In this document: one piece after another, positions 35,741 through 47,129 of the stretch | Position numbering within the stretch: position 1 is the stretch's first letter | How the letters are laid out: every line of letters begins with the position of its first letter | DNA from: Ditylenchus dipsaci | Lineage: Eukaryota; Nematoda; Chromadorea; Rhabditida; Anguinidae | Length of the DNA: 64,000 nucleotides | Direction of reading: 5' to 3' | Assembly (NCBI GenBank): GCA_004194705.1 | Contig: SADC01001370.1 | Span: forward strand, 434,001 to 498,000 | Notes under the pieces: generated by a model | Databases searched by the model: none | What the model was told of the DNA's origin: nothing | What the model saw: the letters and a program-made list of their open reading frames with translations, nothing else | Made by a program: the position numbers and the translations under genes

Positions 35741-38545
35741 TTACTTGTCTTTTTCTATCTTTCTTGCTAGTAAGCACCAATTAGCAGAATCAAAGGTTAT
35801 TGAGCTAGTATTTAGACAATTTATTTTTTCTATCAGTTCTTCAAGTTCACCTTGTCTGAACACATGGTAGTACCTATAGTAGATTACTTCCCTAAAAATG
35901 TCGTCATGTCATTGTTTTAAATGATTCATTTTAAACCTGATTGTACTCAGAGCGATGTCTATGGAATCTTCTAGCAGAGTTAAAGTTAGTTCACTAGCAT
36001 ATAATTCTTCAACACTTTGCATTGTAGAGCGCAGTCTATTTCCTACAATTTTTTTTTCAAAAAATCTCTTTTCACGTAACAAAAATGTCTATATAGGGAA
36101 ATTAGAAGATTTCCAGTAAATAGTACCTAGCATAGGACTCCATCTGTTGATGCCTGAAAGAATTTAGTCACTCCTTCCACTTTCTTCTCTCTCAACATTT
36201 GAGGTATGGCTGGTGGTATTATTTGGCGCTCTAGTGTACACCATTTGGCACGCACATTTCGCTGCATCTTGCTCAACCAGTGGTCTAACCAACAGCTTAT
36301 TGAAGTGGTTGACAGTGAGCAGCAATCTTCGTCTACTTCAATTGCAATAGAATTCTTAAATAAATGATGAAAGTTTTTGTATTGGAATTGCTACTGACCG
36401 AAATAATACGCTGTTCTTTTGTAGAATCCTTGTGAAAAGGCACTAGTGGTAAAAGTCCTAAAATTAAAATTTGGAATTGGCATGACTGCAGCATATATAC
36501 CATTGCTTTTGGGCAATTCATGTAGATTCCAGGGCACTAGCACATCTTGAGAAGGGAATTTAGCATTTGGCTGTTCCATGGCCCAAACGTACACAATCAT
36601 TTCAGCCGAAATGGACATTAGGGAGGAAAAGTTTTTAAGCACCTTTAACCGGCGACTCTCGGAGGATAGATGGTGGAGCATAGATACACACACAATTGCG
36701 TCTGCGCAATTTTCCCTAAAGACAATTGAAAAGTAGACAAGTAAAATCGATTTACAAGTACTCGTGCAACCGCTTCTGAGTGAATCAAGGACACCTTTAA
36801 AAATTAAGCTGGTGGCCGAGCCAGAAAAGTTATTTTCAGATAAAGCTTACAAATGAACATCACATAATGTCGTCGAGATATTAAGAAAACCCAATTTACC
36901 CTTCGATAGGAAATTTAAAAGTAAAATAATGAAATAATAGTCAAAATCTGCTAACGAAGCGATTCTTATTAGTGAAAATGCGTCTGAAATTTTAAAGTAT
37001 AGTGAAAACTATAAGTATCGGTCAGTATAGTATTCAGATGTATACAGTCGAGTCTCGATATAACGCGACCCTCGGGACCGTAAAAAGGTCGCGGTATATC
37101 AGGGGTCGCGTTATATCGGAGGTAAATTTGACTGACTTCCTTTTGCTGGGATCATTTGAAGGGTCGCGTTATATCGCGACTCGACTGTATGTACTTGTGT
37201 ATATGTACTTGGATGGCCTAGTTGGTAGAAAATGCCTTTTAACACTCCAAAAGCCGACCGCTATTTTGCCGTTTTTGACACAGGATTTCACGCTGATTCT
37301 TTGTGATTCTCTCTTTTCCAGACTTTAAAGAGTGTAAACAACCATTAAAATGTCCAATTTATGAAAGTAATTTTTGACAGATATTTTTTGCCTTCATTAC
37401 AGCGATTTATTCTAATTTTGATGTTCTATATACGCATTCTAATGCTTAAATGAAAGAGTCAAATGTGAGCTTTCTAATGACATATCGTTGAGCTTTTTAC
37501 TATAATAAAATTCTAGAGTTGTGGGCTAAATAAACAATTATGTCAATTTTTTAAAAACGTTGTTTATACTTAAATTTGCAAAATTAAGTGTGATACAGCA
37601 GTTCCGAACGGCAGAAAGTATATATCATTTGACAGAGCGAGAAAAACTACACTGAAAAGTTTTTTTTAAAGCAAAGTGAAAATAGAACTATGGAATAATA
37701 AGGTAATGTTCCAAAAAGTCACAAGAACTGGCGTTACTTGAACTGGAGTTCGCTAGTCGATCTCTAAATTCTGACACAACATGGCCGATTTCCTTAGAAA
37801 ACTGCTCTCATAATAAAGGAATCAATGCGAAATTTTGAATTCCCAAAAAATATTTAAATTCGTACTTTTTTCAAAGTTTAAGTATTTTTTAATAATTTTT
37901 TGACATTGGGGAGCTGAAAAGATTGTCACCGAATTTCAGAACTTGAATTTTGAAACTCTTTTGAATCTAAGTTATATTATCTAACCCTTTTTTTCGAATT
38001 CCTCTTGAAATATGCTATGCCATTTATGTCCGTACAGCTATATATTGGGCCATATACACTGCCGCAGCAGAATTTTGAATCGGCTTAATGTAAAAAACTT
38101 ATAAGCGCACAACCGCCATAATACTTCACCCATTTTTACATCAACACCCTCAGGTAGCACATAAATAGAGTGGAAAACACACCTGAAAGGTAAATGAAGT
38201 GCATCGGCCAGCACCACATCTCTGCTCTGACCATGACACTGTGAGCCTAATAAAGCTTCTGAACATGTGTCAAAGCCGATTATAAAAGTGCCTGGAGCAT
38301 TGTATTTCAGAGGTCCACAGCCTGAGCCATCCAATTGAGTATGAAAACCCCATAAATCGCTCACCTGCATCCACTACCAAACTTCCCGTCTTCAATTCCT
38401 TTAAAAACTGGTGCACTCTTGGCCATAATCTACACCCATTGCTGGAATTTATCAAGGATGGTGGTGCACAGCTCAACTCAATTTGTCTGGCCAACCGGTC
38501 GTAGACATCGCGCACATACAATTCTTCCACTTTGGATCCATCCAT
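35741..38545 (-). CDS. Trm9/ALKBH8-type tRNA wobble-uridine methyltransferase, 7 exons
   Basis: It is predicted to methylate carboxymethyl-uridine at the tRNA wobble position using SAM. Exons are 38365-38545, 38183-38321, 36501-36715, 36399-36457, 36127-36354, 35937-36042 and 35741-35873, giving about 353 residues. Family signatures in order are LYVRDVYDRLA, the SAM loop VVDAGCGPLKY, DALHLPFR, SMLHHLSSESRR, IVYVWAMEQ, SQDVLVPWNL and the C-terminal RYYHVFRQGELEELI. The insertion between VPW and RYYHVF is longer than in ALKBH8 and more like TRMT9B. Exon 5 probably lacks one base, since its end and exon 6 are out of phase. Intron 2 is 1.47 kb with a MITE. No oxygenase domain is attached in this window. 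Confidence 0.9.
37045..37187. mobile_element. Pogo/Tigger-like MITE in the Trm9 intron
   Basis: The ends are CAGTCGAGTCTCGATATAAC and its complement ending in CGACTCGACTG, flanked by TA. GGTCGCGTTATATC is repeated within. Confidence 0.85.
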
Positions 38546-38968
38546 TATCTTATAATTTCAACCCAAAATATTTTAAATACAGTTAATAAGGAAATATAAT
38601 ACACATTATATTGCGTGTCTAGATAGCAAACACTCTTTGACAGGATTTGTAGGCACATCTGATATAAAGACTTCTCCTCCACTCCTCAGCTATTAGCTGT
38701 TGCTTCCATTCTCCCATGCCAAAAGTTTAAAGTCAGAATATAAACACGCCGTCAATTGTTTCTATAGTAACTACCAGTAGCACTTCTCTCGTCCTCTTAT
38801 GTTCATAAATTCATTTAATTAAAAACAATGTAAACCAATTTAACATGATGTCAGCGTTTCCTTTATTTAATAGGTCAAATATTTTTGGTCAAAAAAACGT
38901 CTGATTGTAAAAAACTGAAAAAGACAGTACAGATATAAACCAGAAATACTAGGTAGAAAAAAGGAGTT

Positions 38969-39076
38969 TGCTTGAAGTGAGATTCGAACTCACGCGGGGT
39001 TGCCCCCACCGCATTGCACATATTGTGGAAGGTATAACCTTGAGTGCGGCGCCTTAGACCGCTCGGCCATCCAAGC
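38969..39076 (-). tRNA. tRNA-Leu(CAA) with intron
   Basis: On the minus strand the acceptor stem GCTTGGA pairs with TTCAAGC. The D arm is TGGCCGAGCGGTCTAAGGC, the anticodon stem is CCGCA/TGCGG with loop CT-CAA-G, and a long variable arm and GTTCGAATC T-loop follow. An intron of about 24 bases follows the base 3' of the anticodon, the canonical position. A run of six T lies just downstream as a pol III terminator. Type II architecture with CAA anticodon gives leucine; tRNA-Leu(CAA) is typically intron-bearing in animals. Confidence 0.95.
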
Positions 39077-39314
39077 TCATGTTCAATACAGCTTATTTTA
39101 ACACAAACAAAAATTTGTAACAATTTGTGTTGGCTTTTTTTCTCATTTGGGCAATACTTTTTTCTGTCCCAAATTTGCGACTAAATATATTTGGGACATA
39201 AAAAAATATTACGCTCTCAGTTGTACTTTAACATTTTCTTTAAATTTATTGGCCCTATCCCTCAATGGGGAGGGGGTTTGCCTTGCCCTCCCCATTTGTT
39301 TTTTTTTGCGATTT

Positions 39315-39450
39315 TTTAGGCTTAGGCAACGATAGCCGAGCGTATGTTAGGACGGACTCAAACGTATATTAGACTCATATTTGAGTTCATCCCAAGTTAG
39401 GACTCCTAACATACGCTGGCCTACCCTTATCTAAGCCTTAGACTAAAAAA
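39315..39450. repeat. Small foldback (GCGTATGTTAGGA arms)
   Basis: The arms GAGCGTATGTTAGGAC and GTCCTAACATACGC-like face each other within TTTTTAGGCTTAGG / CTAAGCCTTAGAC outer arms. A fragment is seen at 46410-46450. Confidence 0.6.
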
Positions 39451-39747
39451 TAACCAAAAATCAACAATAGGGGGACCAAGACAAAACCAACCCCCGTCAC
39501 CCGATTAAGGGATAGTGCAAATTTATTTGACACATTGATATGTCAGAAAGCAACACAAGTTTACAATAATATTTTTTAAATTAATTGCTAGATACATGTA
39601 ATACGTAAATGCCAATAAATAATAAATAAATAAAGTGCATTGAAACACATGAAGAATAATTATGAATAATGAAGATGGGAAAAGATTCGCATTTTGAACA
39701 AACTACCCGATTGACTATGTTTGTGAATGGTAGAAAACAGACAGGGG

Positions 39748-42700
39748 CTAGATGGAGTGCCGAGATACTGCTTCGAATTGCCTCAGCTCCGTAAAGTCTT
39801 TCATTGCAATGTGACCTAAATTGACAATATAATTTTATCCTATAAACTAAAATTTTAAATAAAGAAGAGATTATTACTATTCCGATCTGAGACCCATCTA
39901 CCATTCTGGCCAGGAATCCTACTAGTTGGTTTCCCCAGGTCAAGCTCTTGAATAGTAGCACTTCATCAACTGAAATTCGGTGCATAGAATAGTCGTTGTG
40001 CATAAGAATAGACAAGTAAAGCAAACAAACCATCAGACCACCTATTTATCATATTTTTGTTAAATTTTTTAAAATATTAATTTACAGCTAATTACATTGA
40101 GTAAACATAGTCCCCTTCTCTAACAGGATTTTTGTTCAGCTTCTCAAGGAAAGGTGAGTAGTTGTGTTGCTCGCACGGTGTCTGGGTGTACCCGCACAGC
40201 AACTAAAGAACATGTTGATCTTTTTTCCAACGAAATGCTAAAATGTTGACTCTAGATGTGTTAGAGTTGCCCCAAGAAACTTTTGCGTTGGTGCACCTGT
40301 TGTTTTTTTCAAAAACTTTTTATTTCTTACAAGTTGTAAAAACCGATTATTTACACTTTTGGAAATATTTTGGAAAAAATACTGAAAAAGTTTTAGCCGT
40401 GAAGGCTTATCCTTGACCAAAACAATCGTCTGTACAATTTCAGGGTACCCCACAAAATCAAAGCTGTCAAAAATGTTGAATTAAAAAATTCCAATGTAAT
40501 GTTAGTCAAGAACCACCTGATCCTCGCAACTGTAGCCGGGATACAACCCGTCCAGTGCATTACACCAGGCGGGCACTGTTTGAGCAAGTTGACATCTAGA
40601 TATAAAGAATGTACAAGGGGAGTTTAACTTGAGACATGCCCAGCCAACTTACACACAGAGCCCATAGTTGGGACCGACAATACCGAGAAAAGTGTCAATT
40701 TTTTCGGTTAAAGGAGCTCCCAAAGAGCAGTTGCCATCAGTAGCAATCAGATCTCCACCCTTGATCGCTTTCCTAAAATACTAGCTGAAAATATAATTTT
40801 GAGACTTAATTGAACAAGACCAACCTTGCCAGGGGAACACCCACCTAAATAACAAATAAATAAAATAATTGAAATTTGTTATTTTTCAACCCAGTAAAAA
40901 ACTAGGGTTAGGCAAATGGGCGGGCATTTTTAAATCGGTCATAGCACAAAAAAACCGGCTATTTGGCTAACTTTATTCTCAGCCATATGGCCATCACCCA
41001 ATCCTAGTATCTCTACATAGTATTTGAGACGCGGGGCGTGTGTCACACTTTTTTGTTTAAGTCTAACTTTCTGCCATTCTTTGCGAAATACTCTGTGATA
41101 TCTCCGCGGAACCTCAAATACAACATCTTGGCTTTCTTTTAAGCACAAACACGTATGATTGAAGTAGCTTCTAAAAAACTTTTTCTTTGCCCTCCAAATT
41201 GGAGATGGTGGGTTTTAGCATTGGTTCAAGTTGGATTTTTGTGTTCAAGCCCACTTTTCTGCCAATGCCTTTTCCGCTAGGTAGGGTAGGTAAATGGCCA
41301 GTTAGGGTGGGTAGGTAGCCAGATAGAATAGTAAAGTGTTCAGGTGGAATCTCTACAATCAAACTTTGATATAACGTAATCCTTGGACCAGGTCAGGTGT
41401 ACGTTATAGTAGGCGAAATAGGCGAGGGTAGGCGAGGATACGCGAGGATGGGCAAGGGTAGTGAGGATAGGCGAGGTAGAGTAGGTGGGTTCACAGGTAG
41501 GGTGGATGATCTACCCTAAGCATTACTACAGTCGAACGATTAATCTACCCGAACTACAGGAATAGTACCCGAACCACTAATAATACTGAAAAGCATAGGC
41601 GCCGATAGGTATCTGCAGACCCTAGTAAACTAATATTGGTGATCGAAAGATCCTATAACATTTTTTATCCTATAACATTTTCATTTTGGCGAAAAATATC
41701 GTAGAACTTTTTAAAATAATCATTATCGAAGGCGGAAGTAAAACTGTTAGCGTAAGCTGACAGAAATATTCGTTTTTGTCAAGACTATCTTATGACTACT
41801 TTTTGTCCTCCTTTTCTTGTCACTTACAAAAATATTGTATAAAATGTGAAGGACAATTCTTTCACAATTAGAATACATGTCAAAAAATGTAGCCTTTAAA
41901 AATGGTAAGCACCCCACAAAATCTACGAGACACCTCAAAAACTTACAGAGTGAGCAATCACATCAATCTTAGGTACATTGGTGTAGGCAATAACAGCCTC
42001 CAGATAACGCCTGAGATGTAGCAGGTATGAGCAGGTGTGCATTGTGTTATAACTGAAAATTGATCAAATATTAAAAAAAATTAAAAGTAAAGTAAAGCAA
42101 AATTCCACATCTACTTTTTAATTTTTTAATTGAACTTATAGATATTTTTGATGATATACAAGGTCTGTAAAATGATTCGGAAAATTTCTGAATTATTGCT
42201 TTTCATTGGGGGTAGAAGATTGAGCCCTTTTAAATCGGGCTATTTAAAATTGGCCCTAATATGAAATGACCCAATCTAAAATGGCCCAATCTTCTCCTCG
42301 CCTTCTTATTTTATACAGGTAAAATATCGGTAATTTTTCACTTTTATTCTTCAAACTTTATTTCGATTGATTTAGAAATTTCCAGGATACTGGTCCCTAA
42401 AAACGGAAACCGACCCGGCAAAAAAGGGACGCAACCAACTCGCCAACGAAAAACTGAAAATTTGCCAACGTAAAAGACTCGCCAGCGGTGAATCTCGCCA
42501 ACGCAAAAGCTCGCTAACGGTCATAGTCGTAAATGACAAAATTCAACAAAGTAAACGACAAAATTTAGCAACGGCAAATCTCGCCAACAAAAAATTCAAT
42601 TTGACTGCCTCCTATGGCCGGTCGCAAGGGGGTGGTAAAATAAACTTTTTTGTTGGCAAGATTTTGGTTCGCGAGTTTTCCGACAGCTAGTTTTTTAGCG

Positions 42701-43644
42701 TTGGCAGGTTTTGGAGTTAGCGAGTTTATGCGTCCCGAAAAAAACTTATTGGACAATTTTTTCGAAGATGTAGTGTAGTTGCTTTGATAAGGTGAAATCT
42801 TTAATTTAAGGGTATTTTTTTATTGAATCCAATATAGTGAACCTTGTTTGTAATATTCTAAATTGTTAAAGAAATGAACGAGTATTGAAATTTAAATGTT
42901 TGATTTTAGGTTTTAATGGTAATTTTATTCACTCATCATGAAAAAGTAATTGGAATAATTATTTGACCTGTCAAGCACATTTCCAGTGCCCAAGTATCAC
43001 CCCATGAAGTAGCATACAGCTCTGCACTGGTGTAATTTTGCTCCAAGAAGTATTGGATAGATCTAGACCATCCGGTAGCAGCTGGTGCTTGGGTGTGCAA
43101 AGCGGCGTCTCCTGAACAAAATAGAGCTCTGTTTCAGACTTTCAGTTATGCCTTTGAAGACATCATAATTTTTGTCCGGCGCTTTTGACCTGACAAATTT
43201 TTGGGGAGAGGGGATGTTTAATCGCTACTTTCTTTTCAACCTAATATGATCCAGGAATAATTGGTTTTATTTTTTTTGTAAAAGCATGCGTATCAGGTTT
43301 TTTTTCCAGAAAAATACTGCATACATAAACTAAGTTACAAAAATTCTCAACCTGTTCCGTGGATGAAAACGACTGGCTCATGAACTATCTAAAAATATAC
43401 AGAAGAATTTTTAGAAAAAGTCGGCAAAGAAGTAGTTGATTACTTGTGTAGCCGAAGTCAACTTTCCTCCAAAACTGCCACTGGGTCCAATGTCTGGGCG
43501 GTCAAAGTTGTCAGACTCGTACCCATTGGCTATCAGCCAGTTCAGAAAGTGGTCAGTTAGGGGTCCCTTAGGCTGTTGTCCACTTACTTGACTGACAAGG
43601 AAAAAGAGCAGTAGGTTTAAAAAGCAAGGAATGATCTGCCACAT
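39748..43644 (-). CDS. Secreted class 2 lipase (LIPS family), 11 exons
   Basis: A secreted alpha/beta-hydrolase predicted to cleave triacylglycerol. Exons are 43444-43644, 43352-43388, 42968-43111, 41947-42052, 40825-40844, 40653-40772, 40517-40595, 40096-40202, 40031-40041, 39878-39969 and 39748-39815, giving about 328 residues. It has a signal peptide (about residues 1-22, ending VSG), then [19 protein letters not shown], the oxyanion segment [10 protein letters not shown], the nucleophile motif [23 protein letters not shown], a disulphide-rich CVC...LYPGYSC region and [17 protein letters not shown]. The serine motif is split by the intron before a 20-nt exon. An 11-nt exon encodes the WSD of YSMWSDVDEV. 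Exons 3 and 10 each lack one base. The ATG follows TTTTCAG by one base. Confidence 0.92.
41265..41530. repeat. GGTAGGGTAGGTAAA / GGCGAGGATAGG iterons in a lipase intron
   Basis: Many short GTAGG and GGCGAGG repeats lie next to a pogo-like end fragment (AATCAAACTTTGATATAACG at 41350). This is intron 4 of the lipase gene. Confidence 0.5.
42215..42765. repeat. CTCGCCAACG iteron foldback in lipase intron 3
   Basis: GGGACGCAACCAACTCGCC at about 42428 and its relative ending GCGTCCC at about 42735 frame repeated CTCGCCAACG/CGTTGGCGAG motifs. A GGCCCAATCT cluster (42235-42295) lies just left. Confidence 0.6.
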
Positions 43645-45730
43645 TCTGAAAATAAAAGACTATAATTCTAAAACAAAGCTAGAAATAAAAATTTTAAAAA
43701 GTAGATTTTTTTTCAACCAAGAAAAGATTACAGTTAAAAGTACGCCAAGTCGCGCACTGAGTCCGACACTCATTGTGAAGCCCGCTTAACCCAACCTGAT
43801 TTAGTGGTATATATTAGAACTTTTCATATTATTAACTATTTTCTTATTAACTATTTGTCGGCCCTCTAAAAATCTATAGATTCCTGAGTAAATGCCAAAA
43901 TTTCCAACCAAAATCCAGAAAGCGAAATCTATAGAGCTGGCAGATACAAAAAAAAGTTCAAAAAAACTCACATGTCCCAAGAAAAAGCATTATATAACTA
44001 ATTTGCAAGAACAAATCAGAATATTAAAAACCGAATTTATTTTAGGAGAGCCCGCTCCTGATTTAGTTTTGTAATTTGTATTTTGTTTTCAAGTTCTTTT
44101 TACAAAAGTGAATAGATTGATATTCACTTGCAAAGAAGGCAAACCATGATGTCAAAATACGATTTTGAACCAATTAGCACTTATTAAGAATTTACATGGT
44201 GGTATAAGAAATTCGTAGCATTTCACACGCTCATAACTCTTTGTAGAAAGCGTTTTTGAAAATTCTGTTTTCACTGGTCGACTACCTTTATCCTCAAACT
44301 AATTTGGTATATAATGTCAAAAACACGACTTTCCCTTGGTCCCACTCTGGTTTGGGCCAAGAATTATCTGGACTTCCAAGAAGGCAGGGGACCGAATCAC
44401 AGAAGCACCAGAAAAATAGGGAAAATCGACTGTATAAAAAGTGTTACAAAAAAATTCTACCATTTTTAAAAAAATAGTGCATGCAACCTTTGCACCATTA
44501 ATTTCCCTAGCAAATCGATGACAGTACTTAATCTATCTGGACAACCTAAGGTTAACAAAACACATATTTTTCACAAAAAAACAGCAACGAAAAAAATATA
44601 TCAAATCAATTCGGAACTCAAGGATAGTCGACTGGTAAAAACAGAATTAAAAAAATGCGTTCTACAAAAAGTTATGAACCCAAAGCTTCTTAAAATTCAA
44701 AAGTGTAATCACTAGATTCGAATTTTTTGAAATGATGAGATTTTCTTGCGCCACGCAGTATAGTTTAAATTAAAAATGTTTAGATCAAAAATACGCGAAA
44801 ACAATTTTTTTACCGTTTTAACATATCAGACTTTCATTGAAGGGGTAAAACGAACTTAAAAGTTGTAGCATGTGTGTATAACACAGCCAGCTAACATGAT
44901 CTGCAATATTACAAGAGAAAAAAAGTCCACTTAATGACAACATAACAGTGAATTTGGAGAAGCACTTTTCCTTTTCTGACCATGAAAAAGAAGATCTTCT
45001 TCATCTTTTGTTTGTGCTAATGTGTTTAACTTACGTAGCACAAATGAAGAAGTTCTCTCATTAGTGCTGCTCCTGGGTTCATCTCTTATTTTGGTAGCCG
45101 ATTGTTCAGCCATTCACTTTCAAAACCCAGGCAGCAGCATTGCACAAAAGAGGCCGAAAAAAGAGGAGATGATTGACCGCATCCTTATAATATCTATAAA
45201 TCAACAAGCAGAAGCTTTCTCAAACAAGCAACAGTATATGCGAAATGCACCATGATAAATAAACCAAAGGGAGAGCAGGCTATATGATCGATTTCCAGAT
45301 CATGACCAACCAACCGGTTGACTCTCGTATTGAACTTGTTCGCAAAGATAAAATAAATTCTTCGGCAGGTTTTTGGCATTCAGAAATGTTGTATAGAGAC
45401 AAACAGAATCTTCTACACAGAAATATCATCAGACATTAGCATTCCACTGGCGACTAAAGTTTTATCAAAAAAAATCATCAAATTCAAAATTCATTTGCAC
45501 CTAATTCATCTGCAGACGAATTCATCTGCACCGAATTCTTCTGCATTTTGGCATTCTTTTACGACTTTTGCGAAAAGATTTCTAAATCAATAGTCTACTT
45601 GTCTATTTCCGCCATTCAAACCCGGTGGGGGACAGTCGCTGCGCGCAAAAACTGGGTTAGAAACAGTGTCGGACCCTAGGCGGGAACGAACTTTTGGGGG
45701 TGTCGTTATTCGAGGTTTGACTGTATTTTT
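43645..45730. other. Intergenic region with small basic open frames
   Basis: Plus-strand open frames at 43892-44074, 44518-44715 and 45022-45255 are Lys-rich and unrecognised. They may be pieces of one degraded transposon gene. GAATTCATCTGCA repeats lie at 45495-45550. The right end of a pogo-like MITE (CGAGGTTTGACTG) is at about 45710-45722. Confidence 0.3.
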
Positions 45731-45732
45731 AA

Positions 45733-45881
45733 CTAGGGTTGGGTAATTCTCCGGAGAAATACTTTCCGGGTAATTACCCGGGTAATTACCCAAGTAATTA
45801 CCGAGAAATAAGGCCGGAAAAGTATTTTTCCGGGTAATTACCCGGTAATTACCCGGGTAATTACCATTCAACCAACCCTAA
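45733..45881. mobile_element. Iteron MITE (CCGGGTAATTACCC)
   Basis: The ends are TAGGGTTGGGTAATT and a matching ATTACC...CAACCCTA. The body is repeated CCGGGTAATTACCCGGG. The flanks TTTTTAAC and ATTTTAAC agree at 7 of 8 bases, a decayed 8-bp duplication. Confidence 0.7.
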
Positions 45882-47129
45882 TTTTAACTCAACAGCGTAG
45901 GGCTCGAGGCCTCTAAACTCGAAATAATGACTAGAAATTTTTTATCGAGGCCTCGAAACTTAAAACAAGGACTCGAAACTTTTTAGAAACCTTTAGACTC
46001 GAAAATTTTCGAGTTTTTGAGTCCAAAACTGGAAATCGAGTCCTCGACTCGACGGTTACTACTCATTTGGGCACATCGCATTCGGACATCCGCATTTGTG
46101 CCCCGATTTCAAATTTCATATTTTAAATTATAAAAAGTAATTTATTAATATTTTGCAATATATTGATGCTTGATGCTTGGTGAATTTAGGTTAAAATGCG
46201 CACTCATACATACTTGAGATTTAAATAAGTAAAAAGTGTATTCACGATTCGCTACACATTCAACTCGCTTAAATTACTACAGTCGACCTTAGTAGCGAAT
46301 AGCACCCCCCCCCCCTCAACGATTTTCACTTTTTTACTTAAGAAAAAAGTACCCAAATATATGTCCCAGACCAGAAAAAAGTTCCTAACACAGTTATTAC
46401 TCACAACTTCCGTACGCTGGCCTACCCCGAGCCTAAGGGCTAAGCTTAAACATGTTGTTTCAAAGGGTAGTTACAGCGATTTTTAAAAGGTCTGATTCTT
46501 GGGGGTATTTGCCACTAAATAGCGACTAAATTTAAACCTCAGTTATACGGCACCCTTAATTATCTGGCACTCTGAGCCTGATTTGACTTCATCTGGCTGA
46601 GATTGGCTTATTCTCTGTCAACTGACACTCCAGTTATCCAACACCTCATTAATACGGCACTCTGAGACCGGTCCCCAGGGGATTGACATCCTCTCTGGAT
46701 GCAAATAAAAATGTAAGCACACAAGTGTTTCTCTTATCGGTAGGTTCCATTTGTCAAAGCTACATTAAAATCCTTGCCAACAGAAGCAACAATAGCGGTA
46801 TCCACGCTTTTGGGCCCCACCGCATTTGGGCCCCACGTTTAGGCCCCCGCATTTGGACATCCCGCGTTTGGGCCACCGCATTTGGGGCTCAATTCAAATA
46901 TTTTTATTTATCCTTAGCAAATCCTCTGGAAAATCATTTTATTCTCGGTAAATTCATATTACGGTAAATATTCGAACCCTGCTGGTTGCAGGCTTTTTTC
47001 TTAACTACTTATGACAGTGAAACATTTTTTAAAGGATTAGTAAAGTTTAGAATGAGTACGAAACCGCTAGTATCCAGCCTTGAAGGGTATGAAAGGATAG
47101 GGAAACCGCTTGTATTTCATATAGAAGTG

